DNA of 64,000 nt from Paenibacillus sp. S150 (GTDB taxonomy: Bacteria; Bacillota; Bacilli; Paenibacillales; Paenibacillaceae). Positions 18,056 to 26,780 of this stretch are shown here, piece by piece. The notes beneath the pieces were generated by a model. It did not search any database and had not been told where the DNA came from. It worked only from the letters and a program-made list of their open reading frames with translations. The stretch is from assembly GCF_019352175.1 (NCBI RefSeq), contig NZ_JACBYI010000026.1, forward strand, positions 30,022-94,021, given 5' to 3'. The position numbers were made by a program, and so were the translations under genes. The number at the start of each line of letters is the position of its first letter. Within the stretch, counting starts at the first letter, position 1.

Positions 18056-19219
18056 CTGCCGCAATCATCCGGTCATTTCACGTTCGTTGTATCCAAAGAA
18101 GACTGGTCCCTTCACCGTAAAGGCCATCAGGATCAGGAGCGTCATCAGCAAAAGGTCCGGGAAGCCATTAAAGATAATCTGCCCGACCTCGTTACCGAAG
18201 AGAATATTATTATGTCCGACGGCAAGCAAATCGTTAAGGTGCCGATCCGCAGTCTGGATGAGTACCGGATTATCTACAATTTCCGCAAGCAGAAGCATGT
18301 CGGCCAGGGAGACGGCGAAAGCCAGGTCGGAGATGTGCTCGGCCGCGATTCCCAGTCCGCCCAGCCGGGGAGGGGAGACAAGGCCGGAGACCAGCCGGGC
18401 CAGGATACCGTCGAGGCGGAGGTGGACCTGGAGGATCTGGAGGACATTCTGTTCGAGGATATGGAGCTGCCCCATCTTGCCCCCAAGTCACAGGAAGAGA
18501 TCGAGGTCAAATCCATTGTATTCAACGATATCCGCAAAAAAGGCATGATGTCCAACATCGACAAGAAGCGTACCCTGCTCGAGAATCTGCGGCGCAACGC
18601 CAGCCGGGGCAATCCCGGCATTCACAGCATCAGTCCCGACGACCTGCGCTACAAAACCTGGGACGATATCACGGTGCCTCATTCCAATGCGGTGATCATT
18701 GCGATGATGGACACCTCCGGCTCCATGGGCACCTTCGAAAAATATTGCGCCCGCAGCTTCTTCTTCTGGATGACCCGCTTCCTGCGCCGCCAGTACGAGA
18801 AGGTGGAGATTGTGTTTCTGGCCCATCACACGGAGGCCAAGGAGGTCAGCGAGCATGATTTCTTCACCCGCGGCGAGAGCGGAGGAACCATCTGCTCCTC
18901 GGCCTACCAGAAAGCGCTGGAAATTATCGACAGCCGTTATCCGCCCTCCAAATACAACATCTACCCCTTCCACTTCTCCGACGGCGACAATCTGACCTCC
19001 GATAACGAACGCTGCGTCAAGCTGATCGGCGAGCTGCTGAAGCGCAGCAACATGTTCGGCTACGGCGAGGTCAATCAATACAACCGCAGCAGCACCCTGA
19101 TGTCCGCCTACCGCCATCTGAAGCAGGAGCAGTTCATGCACTATGTGATTAAGGATAAGAAGGAGGTGTATCAGGCGCTGAAGACTTTTTTCGGTAAAAG
19201 AGATGCTGTACAGCAGTAA
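18056..19219 (+). CDS. yhbH: YhbH, sporulation-associated UPF0229 protein
   Basis: A 387-residue UPF0229/YhbH protein, partner of the PrkA kinase and SpoVR in many bacteria and expressed during sporulation in Bacillus. Conserved segments: FVVSKEDWSLHRKGHQDQER, MSDGKQIVKVPIRSLDEYRI, KQKHVGQGDGESQVGDVLGR, and a von Willebrand A-like MIDAS pattern MMDTSGSMGTFEK with later ESGGTICSSAY and FSDGDNLTSDN. GGGAGGTGG (18042-18050) is the ribosome binding site; the GTG at 18047 overlaps it, so the likely start is CTG at 18056 with an 8-nt spacer (ATC at 18053 is the other option). prkA and spoVR lie 35-39 kb downstream. Confidence 0.9.
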   Translation: MPQSSGHFTFVVSKEDWSLHRKGHQDQERHQQKVREAIKDNLPDLVTEENIIMSDGKQIVKVPIRSLDEYRIIYNFRKQKHVGQGDGESQVGDVLGRDSQSAQPGRGDKAGDQPGQDTVEAEVDLEDLEDILFEDMELPHLAPKSQEEIEVKSIVFNDIRKKGMMSNIDKKRTLLENLRRNASRGNPGIHSISPDDLRYKTWDDITVPHSNAVIIAMMDTSGSMGTFEKYCARSFFFWMTRFLRRQYEKVEIVFLAHHTEAKEVSEHDFFTRGESGGTICSSAYQKALEIIDSRYPPSKYNIYPFHFSDGDNLTSDNERCVKLIGELLKRSNMFGYGEVNQYNRSSTLMSAYRHLKQEQFMHYVIKDKKEVYQALKTFFGKRDAVQQ

Positions 19220-19581
19220 CCCTGAAATCGTGCGCACATCTCTAAAAAAGGCCAAAACCTGTCCCGCAGCACAGGGACGGGGCTGGATAGAGCCGTTCAG
19301 GGGCGTTGAGGATTCCCGCAAGAAAGAATACAGGATTAAGGATGGGGGAATTTTTGTCGTTCGGACTGAAATGAGCAGGCTTGACGGGCTTTTAAGCAAT
19401 GGAAGGAAGCTTATGGAAGGGCGAACCGGAAGGACCCGGACAGTACGCCAAAAATATTCATGGACTTTGAGAAGGAGAAAACTGGCTGAATGACATGGCC
19501 GCCAAGTAACAGAGTGTATAAATCATGTAATTGGAAAGGGGCCGGAAGCACATTTTCTCTGCTTCCGGCCCCATCTGCGCG
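19220..19581. other. Intergenic region between convergent yhbH and GH4 gene
   Basis: About 360 bp. A 96-codon frame (19203-19493, plus) overlaps the end of yhbH but has no ribosome binding site and no recognisable similarity, so I do not call it. The right end holds the terminator of the GH4 gene. Confidence 0.5.
19538..19572 (-). terminator. Terminator of the GH4 gene
   Basis: GGGGCCGGAAGCA pairs with TGCTTCCGGCCCC, with a loop of 9 nt; TTTCC follows on the minus strand. It lies 10 bp after the GH4 stop codon. Confidence 0.8.
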
Positions 19582-21087
19582 TCAGCGCACCTTCTCGCGG
19601 TCCTTGCCCTTGTCGGATTCTCCGGCATTTTTGTTGGCCGCCTCGCGGTCCTGCATCATCTCGTCCACGGTCTTCACCTTCAGACGCGCAGCTCCGGCAT
19701 TGCCGGCAAGGGTCGGCACCAGCATGCCGGCCGCAAGACGCGCCTTCGCTTCGGCAATTGCCGGGCCGTACTGCGGCAGCCACTGTTCCCCGGCAACGAG
19801 CATTTCATCGACCATCTGCCAGATTTCCTTGGGATTGCAGACCGCGCCGACCAGCGGGTCCATCATGAAGGCCTGGCGCAGCAGCTTGTCGTCGCCATGC
19901 ACCGCAGCCTCCACAGCCAGACGCTGTACGGAGATGCTGGCATTGCACACCGCGGCCAGACCCAGCGGCAGTTCTCCGACCAGCGGCATGGAGATGCCGT
20001 TATGATCCGCATACCCGGGCGCTTCAATAATGGCATCATCCGGCAGATTGGCGATAATGCCGTTATTGACGGTATTAAAGTGGCCTCTATATACCCTGCC
20101 CGTCTCCAGTCCTTCAATAATATAGGAGCCATGCTCTTCGCCCCGGCTCCCGGGCGTGTATTCCAGCGCCGTGTCCTTCATCCAATTCGGAAAATCAGTC
20201 TCGAACCAGTTGCGTCCCTCGGTGCATACCCGCAAATAGCCGCCGGTCTCTCCGTTGATCCAGCTTCCCAGATCAATCCAGTCCATAATTTCACCGCTGC
20301 GTTTGCGGTACCACGGCACATATTCGCTCAGGTGCCCGTTGGACTCCGTGCTGTAATAGCCGAAGCGGCGCAGCATATCGATCCGCACCTTTTCCGTCCG
20401 GCTGAATTCCGGGTGCTTCTCGAAGGCTTCGAGCAAGCCTGCCGTCAGATCCTTGCCCTGATGCTTCGCGGAAATGTACCAGGTCTGGTGATTGATTCCG
20501 GCGCAAATGATATCCACCTCGGATTTCTCCAGCCCGTAAACCTCGGCAATCTGCTGATGTCCATGCTGCACCCCATGGCATAGCCCGATTGTCTGCACAC
20601 CGCCATATTTATTGCAGGCCCAAGTCAGCATTGCCATCGGATTCGAGTAATTGAGCAGCAGCACATCCGGCGCAGCCAGCTCGCGGATGTCCCGGCAAAT
20701 ATCCAGCATCTCAGAAATCCCGCGCTGCCCGTACATGATGCCGCCCGCGCACAAGGTGTCGCCCACGCACTGGTCCACACCATACTTCAGCGGAATATCC
20801 ACATCGGTGGCAAAAGCCTCCAGACCACCCATACGAATAGTACAAAATACGTACTTGGCATCCCTGAGCGCTTCTCTGCGGTCCGTGGTTGGCGATATAA
20901 CGATATCCAGTCCATTCTCCCGGATATCCCGCTGGCACAGCTCGGTGACCATCTGCAGATTATGAGAGTTAATATCCATAAAGGAGACTTCAATCTCCTT
21001 GAATTCCGGTACAATCAGCAAATCACGCAGCAAACCCCGGGTAAAGCCAATACTCCCCGCCCCGATAAAAGCTACTTTGAAAGACAT
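19582..21087 (-). CDS. GH4 family glycosidase (alpha-galactosidase/alpha-glucosidase type)
   Basis: A 501-residue glycoside hydrolase family 4 enzyme; these use NAD+ and a divalent metal and act by an oxidation-elimination mechanism in the cytosol. The nucleotide-binding loop is VAFIGAGSIGFTRGLLRDLL at the N-terminus, the substrate loop is LLNYSNPMAMLTWA, and the metal-binding Cys/His lie in GLCHGVQHGHQQ. The form CHGVQH and overall length resemble the MelA branch rather than 6-phospho-glucosidases, but substrate is not proven. ATG at 21087 is chosen (GGGAGG 9 nt upstream); the ATG at 21096 abuts the ribosome binding site. An AraC regulator lies just upstream on the same strand. Confidence 0.88.
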   Translation of the reverse strand: MSFKVAFIGAGSIGFTRGLLRDLLIVPEFKEIEVSFMDINSHNLQMVTELCQRDIRENGLDIVISPTTDRREALRDAKYVFCTIRMGGLEAFATDVDIPLKYGVDQCVGDTLCAGGIMYGQRGISEMLDICRDIRELAAPDVLLLNYSNPMAMLTWACNKYGGVQTIGLCHGVQHGHQQIAEVYGLEKSEVDIICAGINHQTWYISAKHQGKDLTAGLLEAFEKHPEFSRTEKVRIDMLRRFGYYSTESNGHLSEYVPWYRKRSGEIMDWIDLGSWINGETGGYLRVCTEGRNWFETDFPNWMKDTALEYTPGSRGEEHGSYIIEGLETGRVYRGHFNTVNNGIIANLPDDAIIEAPGYADHNGISMPLVGELPLGLAAVCNASISVQRLAVEAAVHGDDKLLRQAFMMDPLVGAVCNPKEIWQMVDEMLVAGEQWLPQYGPAIAEAKARLAAGMLVPTLAGNAGAARLKVKTVDEMMQDREAANKNAGESDKGKDREKVR

Positions 21088-21195
21088 TGCCATCATCCTC
21101 CCAATGAATGAATTCTACCCGTCCATTGTAGCAAGGAGACCGCGGAAAGCGTTACCAATATCATGACCATTTTGCCGATAACCTGTCAATAATCC

Positions 21196-22128
21196 TCACT
21201 TTCCAGTAGTCTCCGGCGGAGAATTGCTCCACGAGAAGCGTTCCATCGAATTCCGGTACTCCACCGGGGTACAGCCGGTGTACTTCCTGAACAGAAGGTG
21301 GAAATACTGCCTGCTGCCGATGCCTACATAGTCGGCGATTTCCGCCACCGGGATTTCGCTCTGGCCGAGCAGCATTCTGGCCTTCTCCATACGCAGCATA
21401 TTCAGGTAATCCGTCAGTGTCCGGCCCGTATGCGCCCGGAAAATCCGGTGCAGATAGCCCGGATGAAGGCTGACCTCGGCGGCAACCTCTTTGACCTGAA
21501 TGCCGCGGTCATAGTTCTGATGCAGGAATTCAATCGCACGCCGCACATAGAGCTGTGAAGGCTGCTGGCTGGCCTGCTGCTGCTCCCGGCGCAGTCTGGA
21601 CAAGCGCAGCAGCAGCTCAGCGAACAGCAGCCGGATCATCAGGCTGCCCTGTCCTTCTCCGCCGTGCTGGTCCAGCTCCAGTACCAGCGATTTCAGCACA
21701 TGAAATACCTCCTCCGGGTCCGGCAGCACCAGACTGCTGAATGGGGCGCGCAGCAGTCCGGCCAATTCCTCCTCTTCCTCTGCCAGCCTGGCGATGGAAG
21801 GAGCCGCCCCCGTGGATGCCGTGAAGCCGAATTCGACATTCAGCATCCGGCATGACCTTCCTTCTTCCACCATCAGCCGGTGCGGCACATTGGCATCAAG
21901 CATGATCAGCTCTCCCCGCTTCAGGCGGAAGCGCTCCTCCACATTCGTGTGCTGCCGTACATCGACTGCACAGCTCCCCGAGATCAGATACATAATTTCC
22001 GTGGAATTATGCTGATGGTACGCCATTGTGTATGGATTCCACTGTTTATAATAGTAGGCAAAAAAATGCGGCCCGTACTCTCCGTCCAGCAGAGCCTGCT
22101 GAAACAGGCTTCCGTTCAGTTCCGGCAA
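21196..22128 (-). CDS. AraC family transcriptional regulator (adjacent to GH4)
   Basis: A 310-residue AraC/XylS regulator. Residues 1-150 form a cupin-type sensing domain (MAYHQHNSTEIMYLISGSCA, KRGELIMLDANVPHRL), and residues about 190-295 hold two helix-turn-helix units (IQVKEVAAEVSLHPGYLHRI and IPVAEIADYVGIGSRQYFHL). The TTG start at 22128 has AGGAGGGG six nt upstream. It is 108 bp upstream of the GH4 gene on the same strand and probably activates it in response to the cognate sugar. Confidence 0.88.
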   Translation of the reverse strand: MPELNGSLFQQALLDGEYGPHFFAYYYKQWNPYTMAYHQHNSTEIMYLISGSCAVDVRQHTNVEERFRLKRGELIMLDANVPHRLMVEEGRSCRMLNVEFGFTASTGAAPSIARLAEEEEELAGLLRAPFSSLVLPDPEEVFHVLKSLVLELDQHGGEGQGSLMIRLLFAELLLRLSRLRREQQQASQQPSQLYVRRAIEFLHQNYDRGIQVKEVAAEVSLHPGYLHRIFRAHTGRTLTDYLNMLRMEKARMLLGQSEIPVAEIADYVGIGSRQYFHLLFRKYTGCTPVEYRNSMERFSWSNSPPETTGK

Positions 22129-22260
22129 GTAAATCCCCTCCTATCAATCTGCCGATTTATCCAAGCCCTTCTATATGCACAGTGTATCCCTTGAACCTTG
22201 CCGGGACAAGGGTGAGGATGCCACAGCAGAAACAGGCCAGGAGAGAAAGACCCCTATCGG

Positions 22261-22510
22261 CCTATATAAGAATACTGCCATTTCAGTGGGGAGGAAGAAA
22301 CATTTCGCGCTGATTCCCTCGTCCAGCCCACTTCAAGCGAAATCAAAGGCACTTCTGCCTCTGATTTCACCGTCCAGCCGCCTTCGGGCGAATTCAAAGG
22401 TACTTCTGCCTTTGATTCCCTCTATCTGCCCGCTGCGGCCAACGCAATACCGCAGTTTGCTTGGCCGAAGTCCCGGTCCATTCTTTCATATACAGCGCAG
22501 CCGTGAAATA
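22261..22510 (+). repeat. Dispersed element A, copy 1 (two 51-bp units)
   Basis: Starts CCTATATAAGAATACTGCCA and ends near CAGCCGTGAAATA. The same ends occur at 44340-44841. Between them lie two copies of a 51-bp unit starting GCGAAATCAAAGG or GCGAATTCAAAGG. Each unit can form two hairpins: a CAAAGGCA-CTTC-TGCCTTTG stem (variants use G-U pairs) and a CGCC-TTCG-GGCG tetraloop. The length difference between the two copies (252 bp) equals about five units. Confidence 0.85.
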
Positions 22511-22640
22511 GCGGATAAGCTTCGCTTCCCCAAAACATATAAAATCTTATCTTTCAAGCAGAAACGGCTGCGCCGTCCCTGACCGGGCAGCGCAGCTGTT
22601 TGCATTTTCAGACGTAAGGCTGGCTGCTGAAGCCATGCGG

Positions 22641-22985
22641 GAAGCCAAGTGGAAAAGGTCACCTCATATTCCCCAGCCGCTTTTTCGCAAGGGTTAGCGG
22701 GAAAAAGAATACCTAATCGATCCGTTTCGCCCCCTTACAGAGGAATACGCCTACATTAAGATGAACTTGAACCATTTATCCAAAGGGCAGCCATTTTAGT
22801 GGTAAAAAGGATAACTAATCCACCGCATTCGGATCCTGGATCATCCCTAGTGGGAAAAAGTACAACTAATTCGGCTGAAATCAGCCATATGGGGGGAGAT
22901 GGCCTCCATTAAGTGTACAAAATCCCACTAAATCCTGTTAAATCCAGAATTCCAGCCCATTAGTGTTACTTTTTCCGCTTCGCTT
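22641..22985 (+). repeat. Dispersed element B, copy 1
   Basis: Contains four forward copies of a motif like AGTGGGAAAAAGTATACCTAAT (near 22648, 22696, 22797 and 22848) followed by two inverted copies (near 22907 and 22958). The left part shares about 130 bp with the copy at 54354. Confidence 0.75.
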
Positions 22986-23278
22986 CAGTCCCCTATGAAT
23001 CTCTTCCTTGCGTTCCATCCGCTTGTTCTGGTTCGCCGGTTCAATTCAGGATAAATCAAGTTTCTTTATTGTGTTTTTTAAAGATGACAGAACCGCTTCC
23101 CGCTTAAACAGCGGAGCGGATGGACGGACTCGCGGAACAGCGGCAGCGGCCGCCTGGGTCTCCGGATTTTCACCGCTAAGGGGAATGAAATTAATCTGGA
23201 GAGCACAGCGACCCAGACAACGGTCCGTTCGCGGAGCTTCCACTCCAAAAAACCTACGTATATCCTGCGACTAAAAAA

Positions 23279-23322
23279 GGGCTGACCCAAGCAGCCATTT
23301 CATGGCTTTTGGGTCAGCCCCT
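23279..23322. terminator. Perfect hairpin, terminator-like
   Basis: GGGCTGACCCAA and TTGGGTCAGCCC flank an inner AGCCAT/ATGGCT stem. There is no gene immediately before it on either strand, so it may be a relic or belong to a repeat element. Confidence 0.5.
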
Positions 23323-23527
23323 TCAGCGAGAAAGATAAGGCTGATTTATAACGTGAAGCATATAAACCTGAATTTCGAAAGCGAATTGAACCCATCCAGA
23401 TCGGACAAGGGATAAACCCTCTTTTTGCCTTCACCCATTTGGTGCAGGCTGTTTTTAGCAAGAAATCCCTTCGTGTAGAGCTTTTAGGTGATTTGTGGAT
23501 ACTTACTTTCGAAATTCAGGATAAATT

Positions 23528-23600
23528 CTTATCTTTCAAGCAGAAACAGCTGCGCCGTCCTTTTTAAGGACGGCACCGTTTCAGCGGGAAATAGGAGGAT
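23528..23600. repeat. Hairpin element C
   Basis: CTTATCTTTCAAGCAGAAAC through GCGCCGTCC pairs imperfectly with GGACGGCACCGTTTCAGC. Related sequences occur at about 22553-22620, 23320-23370 (right half only) and as tandem versions at 44120-44336. Confidence 0.65.
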
Positions 23601-23778
23601 AATGTAGTGCGCAAAGCATATAAATTCTGCCCTGTAATCACGCGGCCGCAGCGATATTTCATTCCTAAGTGATGCCGCGCAGCGGCATGGGGGTCTTATA
23701 TTTCCAAAAAGCCCCCGCGCTGCCGGTTTATCCGGAAGCACAGAAGCCGAATTCACAGATTTAGCACATGATTTCCGT

Positions 23779-25833
23779 TTAGCCTTGAAAAGAAACCAGC
23801 GACTGCTTCAGTTCCTCAGCCAGCGCCTCCAGCTTGCCGGACAGAGCCACCAGCTCCTCGCTCACGACGAATTGCTGTGAGGACATCGATGCCACTTCCT
23901 CAGTAGAAGCGCTGGTCTGCTGCACTACAGCCCGGACACCCGCCATGGATTCTCCCAGCAGCAGCTGGCACTCCGTCAGTTCCGCAATGGAAGCCGACGA
24001 TTGGTTCAAATAGCCGATGAACTGCTCCATCTCCGCCCGGACGTTTTCAAATATAATAGAAGATTCCCGTACGGAGGAAATCTGTTCACGAAAGAGCGGA
24101 GCCGTCTCGCCGACAACCTGGACCGTATTTTCAATATGGCCGCTGATCTCTTCCGTAATCCTGGACACCGAAGCAATCGACTCGTTGGACTGATTGGCCA
24201 GGCCTCTGATTTCGTCGGCGATTACAATAAATCCCCTTCCGGCCGCTCCGGCCCTGACCGCTTCGATGGAAGCATTAAGCGCCAGTATGTTCGTCTGCTT
24301 GTTGACGGCAATCATCGGCGTAAGAATGCTGCGGATGAAATGGTTGCTTTCTCGCAGCCTCACCGAATTCTCCTGGATTAAATCCATCATCCGCACCGTG
24401 GCTTCGCTCTGGGCCACCAGCGTTTTCATCAGTTCCGCTCCCTGGTCGCTGACCTTGATCACCTTCTCCGCCGAGGCATCCATGGCGCTGTTGATCTCCG
24501 TCACTTCCTTGATCCGGAGACTCATCATCTCCACGTTCCGGTTGCCGCTCTCTGCTTCGAGCGCCAGGCTCGCTGCTCCTGCGGCAATCTCACCCGTTGC
24601 GGCAGCCACCTCTCTCGCATGGGTGGAGGTTGTACTGGATGCGATAACCAATTGCTCCGAGGTGGCCAGCACCCGGGCCGCCGAATTGCTGCTCTGGCCC
24701 GCCAGTAACGAGATCTGCTCCATCATCTTGTTGAAGCTGTGGCCCAACCGTCCAATCTCATCCCCGCCCTTGAAATGGGTGCGCACCTGCAGATTGCCCT
24801 GCTCGCCTTCCTCCATCAGCCGGGCGAGCTTGCCCAGCGGACGGCCGATCAGACGCACCAGAATGTAGCCGATAAGCAGTGCAATCACAGCCGCCGCAAG
24901 GACAACCGACAGTGTAATGTAGAGCAGGCGGCCGGCGGATTTGGTGAAATCACTGACCGGAGCATACCCCATCAGGGTCCACTTCGCCGTATCCAGCGGC
25001 TGGTGCACCACAAGCTGCGGTGTGCCCTGCTCATTGCCCGTTGTGAAGGAGTTCCCCTGTTCCGTCCCCGGTTCGGCTGCAGGCTGTATGTAGGAGGACT
25101 CGCCCAATTGCTCATTGTCCGCACCGTACACAATGCTTCCCTCAGAGTCCAGAATACGGATTTCTCCGGCAAGGCCGATATGCAGGTTGGACAGGACATC
25201 CGTGAGCGCCTGGCCTTTGATTTCAATCAGCATGTAATACTCCGCTTCGGGATGTTGTATATTCCGCAAAAGCCGCCCCATTGTCAAAGAGGACTGCTCG
25301 TACACATCAAAGAAGCCTTTGGTCCTTACCGGGAACCAGACCGGATTGCCTTTGGCGCCATCAATCTGCCCCATTCTTGCAAGAATGCCTTCATCGCTGC
25401 GGACAGCACTGATTCCTGTAGACTTGTAGGATTCGGCATCCACCAGACTTCTGGAGACCAGCCGGATGCCCATGAGCCGCTCATCGGAGCCTTTCACAGA
25501 GTCCAGCTTGCGGCGGATCCGGTCCTCAGCCGCCGCCTTGGCTACGGTTCCCGCTTCCGGATTACTCACCGTCTCCATGTCTGCTTTTAACGCGGAATCC
25601 ACGGCGAACTGTCTGGAAAGCGCTTCATATTCGGCAAACAGAAAATCCAGCTTGTCTGCCGCCTGAACGATGGACTGGGAGGATGCCGCGGCAACCTCAT
25701 CCGTGATGATGCCTTTGGCGGCATAATAGGAGGTCAGGCCCAGAACAGAGGACAGCAGCACGATCGTACAGAACAAAATAACGAACAACTTGATGCCTAC
25801 CGATCTAAATCGTATGTTGCGCGGCCGTTTCAT
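23779..25833 (-). CDS. Methyl-accepting chemotaxis protein with periplasmic-type sensor domain
   Basis: A 684-residue chemoreceptor. Residues about 9-35 are the first transmembrane helix, 36-285 an extracellular dCache-like sensor domain, about 286-312 the second helix, then a HAMP domain (IGRPLGKLARLMEEGEQGNL...) and a cytoplasmic signalling domain whose tip NKQTNILALNASIEAVRAGA and GRGFIVIADEIRGLANQSNE is diagnostic. The start MKRPRNIRFR at 25833 has GAGGAG 10 nt upstream; the longer frame from 25869 lacks support. It lies directly after the malEFG operon on the same strand, separated by a terminator, so a role in taxis to maltodextrins is a reasonable inference. Confidence 0.9.
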   Translation of the reverse strand: MKRPRNIRFRSVGIKLFVILFCTIVLLSSVLGLTSYYAAKGIITDEVAAASSQSIVQAADKLDFLFAEYEALSRQFAVDSALKADMETVSNPEAGTVAKAAAEDRIRRKLDSVKGSDERLMGIRLVSRSLVDAESYKSTGISAVRSDEGILARMGQIDGAKGNPVWFPVRTKGFFDVYEQSSLTMGRLLRNIQHPEAEYYMLIEIKGQALTDVLSNLHIGLAGEIRILDSEGSIVYGADNEQLGESSYIQPAAEPGTEQGNSFTTGNEQGTPQLVVHQPLDTAKWTLMGYAPVSDFTKSAGRLLYITLSVVLAAAVIALLIGYILVRLIGRPLGKLARLMEEGEQGNLQVRTHFKGGDEIGRLGHSFNKMMEQISLLAGQSSNSAARVLATSEQLVIASSTTSTHAREVAAATGEIAAGAASLALEAESGNRNVEMMSLRIKEVTEINSAMDASAEKVIKVSDQGAELMKTLVAQSEATVRMMDLIQENSVRLRESNHFIRSILTPMIAVNKQTNILALNASIEAVRAGAAGRGFIVIADEIRGLANQSNESIASVSRITEEISGHIENTVQVVGETAPLFREQISSVRESSIIFENVRAEMEQFIGYLNQSSASIAELTECQLLLGESMAGVRAVVQQTSASTEEVASMSSQQFVVSEELVALSGKLEALAEELKQSLVSFQG

Positions 25834-25852
25834 TACACACTCGCTCCTCATG

Positions 25853-25898
25853 AAAAAATAAAGGTACAACCCTTAATAGACACGTAAAGGCTGTACCT
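25853..25898 (-). terminator. Terminator after malG
   Basis: AGGTACAGCC pairs with GGTTGTACCT on the minus strand, followed by TTATTTTTT. It separates malG from the chemoreceptor gene. Confidence 0.75.
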
Positions 25899-25931
25899 GT
25901 GTTTCGGTGGTCCATGAAGCAAATGAGACTG

Positions 25932-26780
25932 CTAGCCTTTGCTGGCACCTGCGGTCAAACCGTCAACGAGCAGCCGCTGCAGGAAGCCGAACAAAATCAT
26001 AATCGGCACGGAAATGAGCACTGCCCCCGCTGCGAACAATGTGAAATTGGAGTTCTGCATCGTGTTCACCATATCCCACATCCCGACAGCAACCGTCCAG
26101 TTCTCTTTGGTCCGCAGAATCAGCTTGGCAAAAATGAAATCCACCCATGGGCCGACAAATTGGGTCAGCGCCATATAGGTAATCATCGGACGGGAGAGCG
26201 GAAGGATAATCCGGGCAAAAATCCCGAAATTGCTGGCTCCGTCAATCCGCGCCGCTTCATCCAGTGAACGCGGGATGGTATCCAGAAAGCCTTTGGCGAT
26301 CAGCGTGCCGCCAAGCGGCGCTCCTGCCGCGTAGACGATAATCAGCGCCAGATGCGTATCCAGCAAATGGAACTCCTTGAGCAGCAAATAAATCGCAATC
26401 ATGCTCATGAACCCCGGGAACATCCCGAGAATAAGCAGTGTCGACATGGTAGTCTTGCGGCTTTTGAAACGGAATCTGGATAAAGCGTAGCTGGTCAGCA
26501 GAGTCAGCACCACACCAATCAGCATGGAGAACACGGCTATCTTGAGCGTATTTGCATACCAGGTTCCGAACATATAAACCGGTGAAGTAAACAGCTCCTT
26601 GTAGTGGTCCAGGGTGAAATGTTCAGGAATCAGCGTCTTGCTGTACAGGGATTTGCCCGGCCGGAAGGATGCCAGAAGAATCCAGAGCGCCGGATAGATT
26701 GCAGCAATCGCCAGGGCAACCAGAACGATGTAACTAAGGCTTAAGCGAACAAAGCCCGCAAGCTTGCGTCCGATGGTCAT
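25932..26780 (-). CDS. malG: MalG-type maltodextrin ABC transporter permease
   Basis: A 282-residue inner-membrane permease with six predicted helices. The EAA loop that contacts the ATPase is DEAARIDGASNFGIFARIILPLSRP. The pattern STLLILGMFPGFMSMIAIYL and the C-terminus FGFLQRLLVDGLTAGASKG match the MalG/GanQ group for maltose and maltodextrins. It overlaps malF by 4 bp. No ATPase gene is nearby; in Bacillota such permeases commonly use the shared ATPase MsmX. Confidence 0.92.
   Translation of the reverse strand: MTIGRKLAGFVRLSLSYIVLVALAIAAIYPALWILLASFRPGKSLYSKTLIPEHFTLDHYKELFTSPVYMFGTWYANTLKIAVFSMLIGVVLTLLTSYALSRFRFKSRKTTMSTLLILGMFPGFMSMIAIYLLLKEFHLLDTHLALIIVYAAGAPLGGTLIAKGFLDTIPRSLDEAARIDGASNFGIFARIILPLSRPMITYMALTQFVGPWVDFIFAKLILRTKENWTVAVGMWDMVNTMQNSNFTLFAAGAVLISVPIMILFGFLQRLLVDGLTAGASKG

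Larger units (their letters stand above)
22129..23778. other. Repeat-rich intergenic desert
   Basis: About 1.65 kb without a supportable gene. From left to right it holds a 250-bp element with two 51-bp units (22261-22510), a hairpin segment (about 22553-22620), a GTGGGAAAAAG-type element (22641-22985), a perfect terminator-like hairpin (23279-23322) and a further hairpin element (23528-23600). All but the terminator-like hairpin have relatives at other intergenic sites in this window. Confidence 0.75.

Noticed and set aside
19203..19493. 96-codon ORF after yhbH
   Set aside because: No ribosome binding site, overlaps the yhbH end, and resembles no family that I know.
22261..22510. CRISPR array suspected because of regular repeats
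   Set aside because: The units are contiguous 51-bp direct repeats without unique spacers, and no cas genes are present.
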